Shown: one piece after another, positions 15,747 through 24,500 of the stretch
Layout: each line of letters begins with the position of its first letter
How positions within the stretch are numbered: the first letter of the stretch is position 1
NCBI GenBank assembly: GCA_029555965.1
Contig: JAKQHY010000104.1
Location: 1-45,886 of the forward strand
Length of the DNA: 45,886 nucleotides
DNA from: Chloroflexota bacterium
GTDB lineage: Bacteria; Chloroflexota; Anaerolineae; B4-G1; SLSP01
Direction: 5' to 3'
The notes under the pieces: generated by a model
Told to the model about the DNA's origin: nothing
Databases searched by the model: none
What the model saw: only the letters and a program-made list of their open reading frames with translations
Position numbers and translations under genes: made by a program

Positions 15747-15804
15747 ATAATACCGGCACGATTTGCCAAAGTTTTCGATAGCTGCCGGATAGAAGGGTAA
15801 GACA

Positions 15805-15925
15805 TAGTCGTTACGCGATAGCCCCAGGTGGGATGCACTTAGCCGGCTTGCACCGCGTATTTGCCGCGTAAACGCCAGCCTTTTGGCCGTTGTTAAGTGT
15901 GTCCCACCTTAACCGCGTAACGATT
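15805..15925. mobile_element. 121-bp MITE-like element with terminal inverted repeats and 8-bp target duplication
   Basis: The two ends are inverted copies over about 33 bp. The left reads TCGTTACGCG, then a variable stretch, then AGGTGGGATGCACTTA. The right, reverse complemented, reads TCGTTACGCGGTTAAGGTGG and then GACACACTTAA. The element is flanked by the direct repeat GTAAGACA (15797-15804 and 15926-15933), which looks like a target-site duplication. There is no coding capacity. Its ends share TAGTxGTTACGCG and the 12-mer TAACCGCGTAAC with the IS4 end at 645-661, so an IS4 transposase of this type could move it. It sits between the divergent promoters P2 and P3. Confidence 0.72.
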
Positions 15926-15953
15926 GTAAGACAGTCGCCGCTGTGCAGCAGAG

Positions 15954-16018
15954 TTAAGAAGAAATTAAACAAATCTTAACCTAAAGTTAAAAGCCAGTTA
16001 ATAATCGTGAAGTATGAT
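15954..16018 (+). promoter_or_regulatory. Pho-box-like promoter P3 (five 11-bp repeats)
   Basis: TTAAG, TTAAA, TTAAC, TTAAA and TTAAT begin at 15954, 15965, 15976, 15987 and 15998, exactly 11 bp apart. TATGAT begins at 16013, 15 nt after the last box start. Seven bases after this -10 comes an ATG (16026), so the mRNA is predicted to start at or next to the start codon. Confidence 0.75.
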
Positions 16019-16025
16019 CAGGATT

Positions 16026-17879
16026 ATGTTAGGTGTAGCGCTGCAAAAAATCTCAGATCCCATCATAATGGCTCAGGATTGTGTCCATAAACGGACTGAG
16101 CATCCGGGACGCATAGAGCAGATAGCCATCGCCGGTACGATTGGTGGATTGGAAACGCACGAGGGCTATGTCAACCCCGACACGGTGGTTGAGAAGGTTA
16201 TCGCGCGACTGAAGGCGCATCCCGAATTGCCGGGCGTCATCCTGACTTTGCCAGGGGCCTTGAAGGGGATGGTCTCCCGTAGTAAGTGTTTGGAATTGTT
16301 GAGCAGTCCCTACGGCAACGCCCTGTTTCTCCGGCGTTCCATTCTTAACCTCTACGACGAGCTGGCTCTGACGCCAACGGTATTGCCGGCCAGAATGCGC
16401 ATTGATCAGGCTGTCGCGGTGGCGCTGGGGCGCCCCGTGGATCAACGCTACGAGCCGTTGTTAGTGGATTTCAGTGCCGGATACTTGCGTTTGCTGGATT
16501 TGCACGTACTCTTGTTGGCGCAATCGCGGATGTTGGAGAATGCTAACCGGTTGATCCAACAGCAGGTGGACATTGAACGGGCGCTATCCAGCACATTGGA
16601 ATTGGACGAAGTGCTACAATTGATTCTCCGCCACCTGGAAGATATGGTGCCTTATAATCGGGCGGGGGTGATTTTGGAACAGGACGCCGTGCTGCGCTTT
16701 GCCGCCACGCGCGGTTTTGCCGATGTGGTCGCCGCCCGGCGATTTGCCATCCCCATTACGCAAAGCATCATCTACCAACGTATCTGTGTGGAACAACGCC
16801 CGTTAACCTTTAGCGATGTCACACAGCAAGTGGAGTGGGAAGTGTTGCCGGATATACCCTCGCCGCGCTCCTGGTTGGGCGTGCCCCTCATCCATGCCGG
16901 GTGTGTGATGGGGATGTTGTCGCTGGCGCGCACCACTATCCAGGAGTTCATTGAAGAAGAAGTGGCGTTGGCGCAAAGTTTCGCGCGTCATGCGGCCGTC
17001 GCCCTCCAAAACGCTCGTCTCTACGCCGAAACGAAAGCCTTCAATCAAGTGCTAGAACAACGGGTGCAGGAGCGCACCCAAGAACTCCAACAGGCCTACG
17101 ACAAGTTGGAGCGGATGGATCGCGCTAAGTCCGATTTTATCGCTGTCACTTCTCATGAATTGCGGACCCCGCTGACCGTCATCAATTGTTACATACAAAT
17201 GTTGCGTCCGCATCTGCACGATGTAGAGACACTGGCGCATATGGCGGAAGGGTTAGACAAAGGCGTTCAGCGGATGCACGAGGTTGTCAACAGTATGCTG
17301 GATGTCGCCAAGGTGGATCATGAGATTGTCTCGTTGTATTACGCCCCCACCGATTTGGCACACCTGCTGAATGTGCTCTCTGCTGGATTGCAAACCGTCT
17401 TGACGGAACGGCGCCTGACTCTCCAGATGCACCACCTGGCCGCCCTCCTGTCCATCCGCGCTGATGGAGATATGTTACACAAAGTATTCTATCATCTGCT
17501 GACCAATGCCATCAAGTACACACCGGACGGCGGCACGATCACCATCTCCGGGCAACATTGGCCGGCGGACGAAAGCCCCCTGGGCGTGGCGAGTGTGCAG
17601 ATCACCATTGCCGATACCGGGATAGGCATTGATCCCGCCTATCACGAGTTGATCTTCACCAAATTCTACCGGCTGGGCGAAGTAGCCCTGCACTCCAGCA
17701 GCCGCACCAACTTCAAGGGCGGCGGGCCGGGCCTGGGACTGGCCATTGTGCGCGGGGTTGTGGAGGCGCACCGGGGCCAAGTGTGGGTTGAAAGCCCCGG
17801 CTGCGACGAAGAAACTTTACCGGGCAGCCAATTTCACGTGCTGCTGCCCGTTGAGCAACTCCCCGACACTGCTTCGTAA
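16026..17879 (+). CDS. GAF-domain sensor histidine kinase
   Basis: A 617-residue cytoplasmic two-component sensor kinase. An N-terminal region of about 180 residues is not a domain I recognise. A GAF domain follows (about 185-340; IERALSSTLELDEVLQLILR to ARLYAET), then a coiled-coil (QVLEQRVQERTQELQQAYDK). The HisKA domain has SHELRTPL (phospho-acceptor His377) and the ATPase has HLLTNAIKYTP (N box), DTGIGI (G1), FTKFYR (F box) and GPGLGLAIV (G2). No membrane helix is present, so it senses a cytoplasmic or protein-borne signal. I choose the ATG at 16026 rather than 16014, because 16014 lies inside the predicted -10 of promoter P3. No response regulator is adjacent. Placement under a Pho-type promoter suggests it is induced with, or belongs to, that circuit. 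Confidence 0.9.
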   Translation: MLGVALQKISDPIIMAQDCVHKRTEHPGRIEQIAIAGTIGGLETHEGYVNPDTVVEKVIARLKAHPELPGVILTLPGALKGMVSRSKCLELLSSPYGNALFLRRSILNLYDELALTPTVLPARMRIDQAVAVALGRPVDQRYEPLLVDFSAGYLRLLDLHVLLLAQSRMLENANRLIQQQVDIERALSSTLELDEVLQLILRHLEDMVPYNRAGVILEQDAVLRFAATRGFADVVAARRFAIPITQSIIYQRICVEQRPLTFSDVTQQVEWEVLPDIPSPRSWLGVPLIHAGCVMGMLSLARTTIQEFIEEEVALAQSFARHAAVALQNARLYAETKAFNQVLEQRVQERTQELQQAYDKLERMDRAKSDFIAVTSHELRTPLTVINCYIQMLRPHLHDVETLAHMAEGLDKGVQRMHEVVNSMLDVAKVDHEIVSLYYAPTDLAHLLNVLSAGLQTVLTERRLTLQMHHLAALLSIRADGDMLHKVFYHLLTNAIKYTPDGGTITISGQHWPADESPLGVASVQITIADTGIGIDPAYHELIFTKFYRLGEVALHSSSRTNFKGGGPGLGLAIVRGVVEAHRGQVWVESPGCDEETLPGSQFHVLLPVEQLPDTAS

Positions 17880-17890
17880 ATCCTCCCGAT

Positions 17891-18073
17891 TTATCCACCC
17901 AGCTTATCCTCAAGAGAGAGTGTCCACGTCTGGATGGCATTCCAATCCCGGTGGTCGGGCGTGTTTTTCGCCATCGCTCCGATGATGAACTTCAGGCAGG
18001 GCAAGAGGCGTTTGAACTCTGCCGCATTCGTCAGCACCGCGCCCGCGAAGCAGGCCGTGTCTACCGGCTTCAC
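17891..18073 (-). pseudogene. Flavodoxin-domain (HemG-like) protein, C-terminal fragment
   Basis: Sixty codons from a GTG at 18073 read VKPVDTACFAGAVLTNAAEF, then a basic helix KRLLPCLKFIIGAMAKNTPD and HRDWNAIQTWTLSLEDKLGG. This is the typical end of flavodoxin/menaquinone-dependent protoporphyrinogen-oxidase-like proteins, where 'fAGald-skl...lmkaptGDyRDWeaIraWa' closes the fold. The FMN-binding N-terminal half is missing. The fragment begins about 25 bp after the DUF3592 stop and has no clear ribosome-binding site. It is a deletion relic, not a working gene. Confidence 0.65.
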
Positions 18074-18098
18074 CTCCGGCGCGGCGGCCTGGCGCTCC

Positions 18099-18977
18099 TT
18101 ACCCCCACAACGGGCGGAATATCTTCGGATTGTCGGGCAGATAGGCGAGGCGGAATGTCTGTCCCGCGCTTAGCCGGTCGTAGATTTTCTTCTCTACCGT
18201 GTGGCGGATTGGTCCGCCGCCGGGCAGTTCGTAGGCGACGTAGTACGAGGTGCTGTCAGAGTCGGAATGTTCAAAGCAGTCTACCAACACCACCGAGGTG
18301 GTGAGGCCTTCCTCGTCCAGGCGGCGGGCGTTGCGATAAGTGCCGAACAACAGCCACGCAAAAAACAGACACAGCGCGCCCAGCCCGCCCAGTAAAATGA
18401 GCGGCCAATAGGCCACTTTTCCCGGCGTGTACATGGCGCGGATTTTGACGATGCGCGGATCGCTGCGCGCGTACACGACCTCAATCTGGCTGCCATATTC
18501 CACGCGCTCATAGAAGCTCTCCGGCACACTGACTTCTCGCCGTACGTCCACGCGTTGGTCGTTGGCGACGGCGGTGAATGCAAACGTGACGTAATACGTC
18601 TCGCTGTCGTCGCTTTCGGAAATTCGCTGCGCGGCGACGACGGCGGTGGCGACGACGCCCTCATTTTGCAGCAGACGCATCTCGCGGATCAGGTATTGCT
18701 GCCAAAACCAGCCGCCGCCCACCAGCACCAGGCCGAGCAGCGCCATAGCTACGCCGCACCCCAACGCTGTGCCCGCCGGCCATATCGGCGCGGCGATGGG
18801 GTAATGCCACGCCGGGCGGATCGCGGCCGCCTGCGCCTGCATTTGATTGGCGATCCCTTGCACTCCCCCAGCGCGTTTGACCGCTTTCGTGATTTGATAG
18901 ACGATCACGCCTGTGAACAACAGCCCGACGCCGCCGATGAACAGTAAGACCAGCCAGAACAGGATGGGTGCGCTCAT
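18099..18977 (-). CDS. DUF3592 domain membrane protein (two copies of the domain)
   Basis: A 292-residue membrane protein of unknown function. It has an N-terminal helix (residues 5-28), a second helix near 70-92, a soluble beta-rich segment (VATAVVAAQRISESDDSETY to YGSQIEVVYARSDPRIVKI), a third helix (about 195-215) and a second similar soluble segment ending in TFRLAYLPDNPKIFRPLWG. The pattern of a helix followed by 'V-Y-P-P---' twice is that of DUF3592. The start at 18977 is preceded by GGGAGAGT. The leader sequence upstream of it has been copied repeatedly to form the composite array at 18985-19420. A shorter single-domain relative lies at 37311-37730. Confidence 0.82.
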   Translation of the reverse strand: MSAPILFWLVLLFIGGVGLLFTGVIVYQITKAVKRAGGVQGIANQMQAQAAAIRPAWHYPIAAPIWPAGTALGCGVAMALLGLVLVGGGWFWQQYLIREMRLLQNEGVVATAVVAAQRISESDDSETYYVTFAFTAVANDQRVDVRREVSVPESFYERVEYGSQIEVVYARSDPRIVKIRAMYTPGKVAYWPLILLGGLGALCLFFAWLLFGTYRNARRLDEEGLTTSVVLVDCFEHSDSDSTSYYVAYELPGGGPIRHTVEKKIYDRLSAGQTFRLAYLPDNPKIFRPLWG

Positions 18978-18984
18978 TGTACTC

Positions 18985-19372
18985 TCCCTTGAAAATAGCC
19001 ACAGAGCACACCGAGTTCACAGAGAAAACCCTTTGTGTCCTTCGTGTCCTTTGTGGTGAAAATTTTCATCCAACCGCTGGTGAACCGCCGGTTAATGATG
19101 AATTCCTCTGAAAATAGCCACAGAGAACACAGAGAACACAGAGAAAAAAGAAAATCTCTGCGACCTCTGCGTCTCTGCGGTGAAAATTTTCATCCAACCG
19201 TTGGTGAACCGCAGGTTAATGATGAATTCCCTTGAAAATACCCTCAACGGATTGAGCGGATTAAACGGAAAAACATCCGTTGAAATCCGTTGAATCCGTT
19301 GAGAAAATCTTTTTCATCCAACCGCTGATGAACCCCGGTTAATGCGGAATTCCCTTGAAAATAGTGACTTAG
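18985..19372. repeat. Tandem array of ~120-bp units with constant flanks and different palindromic cores
   Basis: Four copies of a left flank (CCTTGAAAATA or close variant; GAAAATA at 18991, 19110, 19234 and 19357) alternate with three copies of a right flank starting TTTTCATCCAACCG and ending GGTTAATGATGAATTC. The spacing is 119, 124 and 123 bp. Between the flanks the cores differ. Units 1 and 2 carry versions of an imperfect palindrome (CCACAGAGAACACAGAG...CTCTGCGGT). Unit 3 carries one based on CAACGGATT/ATCCGTTGA. Unit 4 carries the hairpin at 19373-19420. The first flank is the leader of the DUF3592 gene. No coding sequence is seen in this stretch. Confidence 0.7.
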
Positions 19373-19420
19373 CACAAACTTAAGTTTGTTTCTTTGCTAG
19401 CAGGCAAACTAAAGTTTGTG
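19373..19420. repeat. Long hairpin, core of the fourth array unit
   Basis: CACAAACTTAAGTTTG (19373-19388) and CAAACTAAAGTTTGTG (19405-19420) are inverted copies with one mismatch in 16, around a 16-nt loop. It resembles dispersed intergenic palindromes. About 80 bp separate it from the stop codon of the kinase gene that ends at 19501, so it may also help terminate that transcript. Confidence 0.6.
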
Positions 19421-19500
19421 TTACATTCAAATCTCCAAATCTGACATTAACAAATCTTAAATCAAGAGCCGACCATTGTAAACTCATCACGTTTCACGTT

Positions 19501-21336
19501 TTACCTTGACAACGTCACCCGGAACCCATGCGTCGCAAACGTCGCGTAAGGCAGACTCCAATCGCGGTAGGCGCAGCGAGCGGCGTGCTGCGCGTGGAGG
19601 AACGAGCCGCCGCGCACCACCCGCGGCGACTGGGCGTCCGTCGTCGCCGCCTCGCGGCCATCGTTTGGTTGATAGGGATAGCCAAACGGTTTGATGTTGG
19701 CCGGCCCGCCGATGGCTTGATAATGGAAGGCCGTGTTCCGGCGCGGCGACGGTTTGCCCCACAACGTCGCCGTCCACTCGAAGACATTGCCGGCCATATC
19801 CCACAGGCCGTAAGGGCTGCGCCCCTGCGGGTACGCGCCCACCGCCGTGGTCGTCCCGCGCTCGGCTTCGCCGCTGTTGCAGTGACTCGCCAACCATTGC
19901 TGGCCCCACGGATAGATGAAACCATCTGTCCCGCGCGCACCCTTCTCCCACTCGGCCTCGGTGGGCAGGCGATAGGGCTTGCCGGTGACTTCCGCCAGCC
20001 AGCGGCAGTAGGCGACCGCGTCGTGCCAACTCACCTCGACGACGGGATGCTCGGCTTTGCCAGGCGGCGGTTCCTGCGCGCGCCAGGTCGCGCGGTTGGG
20101 GACGGGGTGGCGGGTGTGCTGGATGAAGAAGGCATACTGCGCGTTAGTGACGGGCGCCTGGGCCAGATAGTAATCTGGCAAAAAGACGCGGTGCTGGGGG
20201 CGCTCATCCTGGCGGGCGGCGGCGTCCGTGAGCGGGTCGCTGCCCATCAGGAAGGCGCCGGCCGGAATCAAAATCAACTCCGGCTCAAACGGCTGCCGGG
20301 CGGGCGCGGCGGACGGCGTGGGCGTAGTGTGACCGCCTTCCGGCGCGGCGGCGGGGCGCGGCGCAACCGCGGCCGGCGCGGCAGACGACAGGTTGATGAC
20401 CGCCGCCGTCCCCGCGCTCTCTGCCGGCAAAGGGAGCGGCAGCGCTTCCGGCGGCGGTTGCGTGCGCCGCGAGAGCGTGAGCAGGGAGGCGCTCGTCCAC
20501 GCGGCGTGATCTACCAGAGTGGGATTCGCAGCGGCGTTGAGGACGGCCTGGCGCAGCGCGTCCTGCAATTCCACCGCCGTCTGGAAGCGCGCGTCGGCGC
20601 GGAAGGCCATGGCGCGCAGGATGACCGCTTCCACTTCCGGCGAAACCGCCGTGTTGAGCTGGCGCGGCTCGACCAGTTGCTCCGTCCCCGTCATTAGCTC
20701 CAGCGCGTCGGGCAGCGCGTGGCCGGTCAACAGCGCGTAGAGCGTCGCGCCGGCCGAGTAGAGGTCGCTGCGGGCGTCGGTGCGGCCCGCGCCGTACTGC
20801 TCCGGCGGCGCATACCCCGGTGTCACCGCGCGCGCGCCGACGGTGGTGGGTTGCGCGGGATCGTAGGCTTTCGCCAGCCCGAAGTCCACCAGGAACACCG
20901 TCCCCGCCGGCGTGAGCTTGATGTTGGCCGGTTTCACGTCGCGGTGGAGGATGGCCTGGCCGTGCAGGTAGATGAGCGCGTCCAGCACTTGCGCCATGCA
21001 CGCCAGGGCTTCGGCCTCGCCCAGCGAGCCGTACTGCTTGACGATGGCTTCCAAATTTTCGCCGGGGACGTAATCCATCACCAGATATTGCCCCTGGCGC
21101 GGGATGAGGAAATAGTCAATGACGCGGGGGATGTGCGGGTGGCGCAGTTGATAGAGCAGTTGCGCTTCCTGGATGAACTGCTTCTGCGACCAGGACGTGG
21201 TTTCGAGGTTTTCTTTGATAGCAACCGGCGCGTTAAAGGTGTGATCCACGGCCCGATAGACCGCGCCCATGCCGCCTTTACCGAGCAGGGACTCGATCCG
21301 ATAGCGGTTTTGTAAGAATGTGCCGATGGTCAACAT
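19501..21336 (-). CDS. Serine/threonine protein kinase fused to a formylglycine-generating-enzyme-like domain
   Basis: A 611-residue soluble protein. The N-terminal eukaryotic-type kinase (about 11-265) has a Gly loop GKGGMG (19-24), Lys41 in AIKE, HRDVKPANI with catalytic Asp133, DFG at 151-153 and the PEQY P+1 region. An Ala/Pro-rich linker (about 285-350) leads to an FGE-sulfatase/SUMF1-like domain (LILIPAGAFLMGSD; PVTNAQYAFF; RLPTEAEWEKGARG; GNVFEWTATL; VVRGGSF; GFRVTLSR). In relatives this domain either modifies sulfatases or only binds partners; the Cys pair needed for true FGE activity is not evident here, so a binding role is more likely. There is no membrane helix. The start codon lies 7 nt after the -10 of promoter P4, predicting a leaderless mRNA. 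It is divergent from the alkaline phosphatase. Confidence 0.9.
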   Translation of the reverse strand: MLTIGTFLQNRYRIESLLGKGGMGAVYRAVDHTFNAPVAIKENLETTSWSQKQFIQEAQLLYQLRHPHIPRVIDYFLIPRQGQYLVMDYVPGENLEAIVKQYGSLGEAEALACMAQVLDALIYLHGQAILHRDVKPANIKLTPAGTVFLVDFGLAKAYDPAQPTTVGARAVTPGYAPPEQYGAGRTDARSDLYSAGATLYALLTGHALPDALELMTGTEQLVEPRQLNTAVSPEVEAVILRAMAFRADARFQTAVELQDALRQAVLNAAANPTLVDHAAWTSASLLTLSRRTQPPPEALPLPLPAESAGTAAVINLSSAAPAAVAPRPAAAPEGGHTTPTPSAAPARQPFEPELILIPAGAFLMGSDPLTDAAARQDERPQHRVFLPDYYLAQAPVTNAQYAFFIQHTRHPVPNRATWRAQEPPPGKAEHPVVEVSWHDAVAYCRWLAEVTGKPYRLPTEAEWEKGARGTDGFIYPWGQQWLASHCNSGEAERGTTTAVGAYPQGRSPYGLWDMAGNVFEWTATLWGKPSPRRNTAFHYQAIGGPANIKPFGYPYQPNDGREAATTDAQSPRVVRGGSFLHAQHAARCAYRDWSLPYATFATHGFRVTLSR

Positions 21337-21343
21337 ACTGAGT

Positions 21344-21397
21344 ATGATAAACCCGTTTCTTTAACAGCCGATAGTCAGCTTGTTAACATTTAGTTAA
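21344..21397 (-). promoter_or_regulatory. Pho-box-like promoter P4
   Basis: On the minus strand TTAAC, TTAAC, ACTAT (degenerate) and TTAAA begin at 21397, 21386, 21375 and 21364. TATCAT begins at 21349, 15 nt after the last box. The kinase/FGE start codon follows after 7 nt, so transcription should begin at the ATG. Confidence 0.68.
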
Positions 21398-21428
21398 ACC
21401 CATGGCGCGCTGCGCCATCCGCAGAAAT

Positions 21429-21493
21429 TTTACCATTTTTCAATAGAAGGTTAACTTCTCCTTAAACGCCCCTTAATATACCGGAAGTACACT
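21429..21493 (+). promoter_or_regulatory. Pho-box-like promoter P5 (alkaline phosphatase)
   Basis: TTTAC, TCAAT, TTAAC, TTAAA and TTAAT begin at 21429, 21440, 21451, 21462 and 21473. TACACT begins at 21488, 15 nt after the last box. The predicted transcript has a ~43-nt leader with GGAGGAGG before the phosphatase ATG. Being in front of an alkaline phosphatase gene, this is the promoter that best supports a phosphate-starvation role. Confidence 0.75.
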
Positions 21494-21542
21494 TTGGAAT
21501 GAGTTTAACCCAAAACCAAATTTCAGTGGAGGAGGATGGGAT

Positions 21543-24500
21543 ATGAAACGGATCGGAATGATAATGTTGTTATGGGCGTTGGTGCTATCCAACGTCGGCG
21601 TTGGCTTTGCTGCGCCGGTCAACCCCGCGCCGACCACGGCGCCGGCAGCGCCGGCGGCTAATCCCGGCGACCGCGACGCGTATTTCCTGGCGCCGCGCTA
21701 CGCCACGGATTCCGCCTCGGCGGGTACGGCGATAGCCACCGGCTACAAGACGGACGACGGCAACGTCGCCTGGCTGCCTGGCGATCCCGTCACCGGCAGC
21801 TTGACGACGATTGCCGAGACGTTGCGGGCCGATTATGGCTTCGCCATCGGCGCGGTGAGCACGGTGCAGTTCAGCCACGCGACCCCCGCGACCTTCGTAA
21901 GCCACAACGTCAGCCGCAACAACTATGCGGCGATTGCCAACGAAGAAATCTTCACCACTACGCCCGAAGTCCTCATCGGCGGCGGGCACCCCGGCTTCAA
22001 CGGCGGCGATTACCGTTACGTCGGCGGCGCGCCCACCTGGGCCGCGCTCCACGCCGGAACGACGGACTACACACACGTCGTCACCCGCACCGCCAGTGTG
22101 GACGGCGGGGCGGCGCTGCTGGCGGCAGCAGCGGACGTGGATCTGAGCCAGGGCGACAAACTCATTGGCGTCTTCGGCGGGCCGGGCAACAACTTCGACT
22201 ATCATCTGGTCGCGGATGCGCCTGGCGCGCCGGCCTTCACGCGCGGCAGCGTCGAGAACCCCACGCTCGCGCACGCGACCGAAGCAGCGCTGGACGTCCT
22301 CAGCCAGGACCCCGACGGTTTCTTCGTGATGTTTGAGCAGGGCGACATCGACTGGTCGAACCACGCCAACGACTTCGCCAGCATGGTCGGCGGCGTGTGG
22401 GACCTCGACGAAGCGGTCAAGGCGGCAGAGCAGTACGTCGCCGAATCACCCGCGATGGATTGGAGCAACACGCTCGTCATCGTCACCTCGGATCACTCCA
22501 ACAGCTATATGCGCCTGCCCAAGACGTTGGGTAAAGGCGATTTGCCCCAACAGATGATGGCCGGCGGCCGCTGGATATATACGGATGGGTATGTGACCTA
22601 CCACAGCGACAGTCACACCAACGAGTTGGTGACGCTGTGGGCGCACGGGCAAGCGGCTTACCTCTTCAATGACTACCTCGGCGACGCCCCCAGCACCGTG
22701 ATGTATCCCGAAACCAAGATCGTGGACAATACGAACGTCTACGAGGTGATGCGCCGCGCAGTAGCCGAAGCGGGCGCGAAATACGTCATCCTCTTCATCG
22801 GCGACGGCATGAACATCAACCACGAAATCGCCGCCAGCCGCTACCTCTACGGCGCGGACTACGCGCTGACCTGGCACATGTGGGGACAACTCCCCAACGG
22901 CTGGGGCGGCTATTGCAGCACCTGGGACGTGACCACGTACAATCGCTTCGCCACGCTGCTGGGACAACCCCCGTACGATCCGGCGAACTTCGACCCCACA
23001 GTGGGCTACGATCCCATGACGGGCGGCGCTGCGCCCTATCCACTGGAACCGGACAACACCCTCGTCGAAACCGAGCGCAACGCCTACTTCCTCACGCCGC
23101 TGGGCAGCGGCTACGGCGCGCAGCCGGCGACGGACTCTGCTTCGGCGGGCACGGCGATGGCCACCGGCTACAAGACCGACGACGGCAACGTCGCCTGGCT
23201 GCCCGGCGATCCCGCCGGTGGCGCGCTGACGACCATCGCGGAGTGGGCGCGCAGCGAATACGGCTTCGCCATCGGCGCGGCCAGCACGGTGCAGTTCAGC
23301 CACGCCACCCCCGCGACCTTCATCAGCCACAACGTCAATCGCAACAACTACGCGGCGATTGCGAACGAAGAAATCTACACCACCACGCCCGAAGTCCTCA
23401 TCGGCGGCGGGCACCCCGGCTTCAACGGCGGCGACTATCGCTACGTCGGCGGTATGGCGACCTGGGATGATCTGAACAACGGCGATTGGCCCTACAGCCA
23501 CGTCGTCACCCGCACGGCGGATGTGGACGGCGGTACGGCGCTGCTGGATGCGGCGCTGGACGTTGATCTGAGCCAGGGCGACCGGCTCATCGGCGTCTTC
23601 GGCGGCGCGGGCAGCAACTTCGAGTACCACAACGTGATGTCCAGCACGGGCGCGGTCTCCATCACCCAGGGCAGCATCGAGAACCCGCTGCTCGCCGACG
23701 TGACCGAGGCGACCCTGAGCGTCCTCAACCAGGATGCGGATGGTTTCTTCGTGATGTTCGAGCAGGGCGACATCGACTGGGCGAACCACGAAAACAACTT
23801 CAAGACGATGATCGGCGGCGTCTGGGATCTGGACGAAGCCGTCAAGGCGGCGGAAGATTTTGTAGCCTCCGGCGCGAACGGCATCGACTGGAACAACACG
23901 CTCGTTATCGTCACTTCGGATCACTCCAACAGCTACATGCGCCTGCCCGAACCGCTCGGCCAGGGCGAGCTGCCGGAGCAAGTCTGGAATGACCGCGATA
24001 ACGATGGGCGCGTAGACAACGGCGAGTGGGATTATCCCGGCGGCGAGGTCCGCTACGCCACCACCGGTCACACCAACGAACTGGTTTCGCTGAGGGCGCG
24101 CGGCGCGGGCGCGGACCTGTTCGCCGACTACACACAGGGCGCAGGCGGCACATTCGTCTACGGCGGCGACTATCTGGTGGACAACACCAGCATCTACGCG
24201 GTGATGCGTCGTGCGATGGCGGAGCAGGGCGTCGAGCACGTCATCCTCTTCATCGGCGACGGCATGAACCTCAACCACGAAATCGCCGCCAGTCGCTACC
24301 TCTACGGCGAAGACATGGGCCTCTCCTGGCACGGGTGGGAAGAGCTGGCAGACGATGCTTGGACTGGTTATGCCAGCACGTGGGATGTCACCACCTACAA
24401 CCGTTACGCCCCCGTGATGGGTGCACCCCTCTTCGATGCCGAGAACCCGGAGAACAACGACCCCATGGTCGGCTACAACCCGCTCATCGGCGGCTTTGCC

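Noticed and set aside
18985-19420. CRISPR array
   Set aside because: Units are ~120 bp with long constant flanks and palindromic cores; no short regular repeats and no cas genes nearby.
19447-19460. Another Pho-type box pair (TTAAC, TTAAA)
   Set aside because: Only two boxes, spaced 10 bp not 11, with no -10 at +15; it lies between the hairpin and the end of the kinase gene.
19528-20697. 389-codon plus-strand frame opposite the kinase/FGE gene
   Set aside because: Arg-rich product; the opposite strand has all kinase and FGE motifs.
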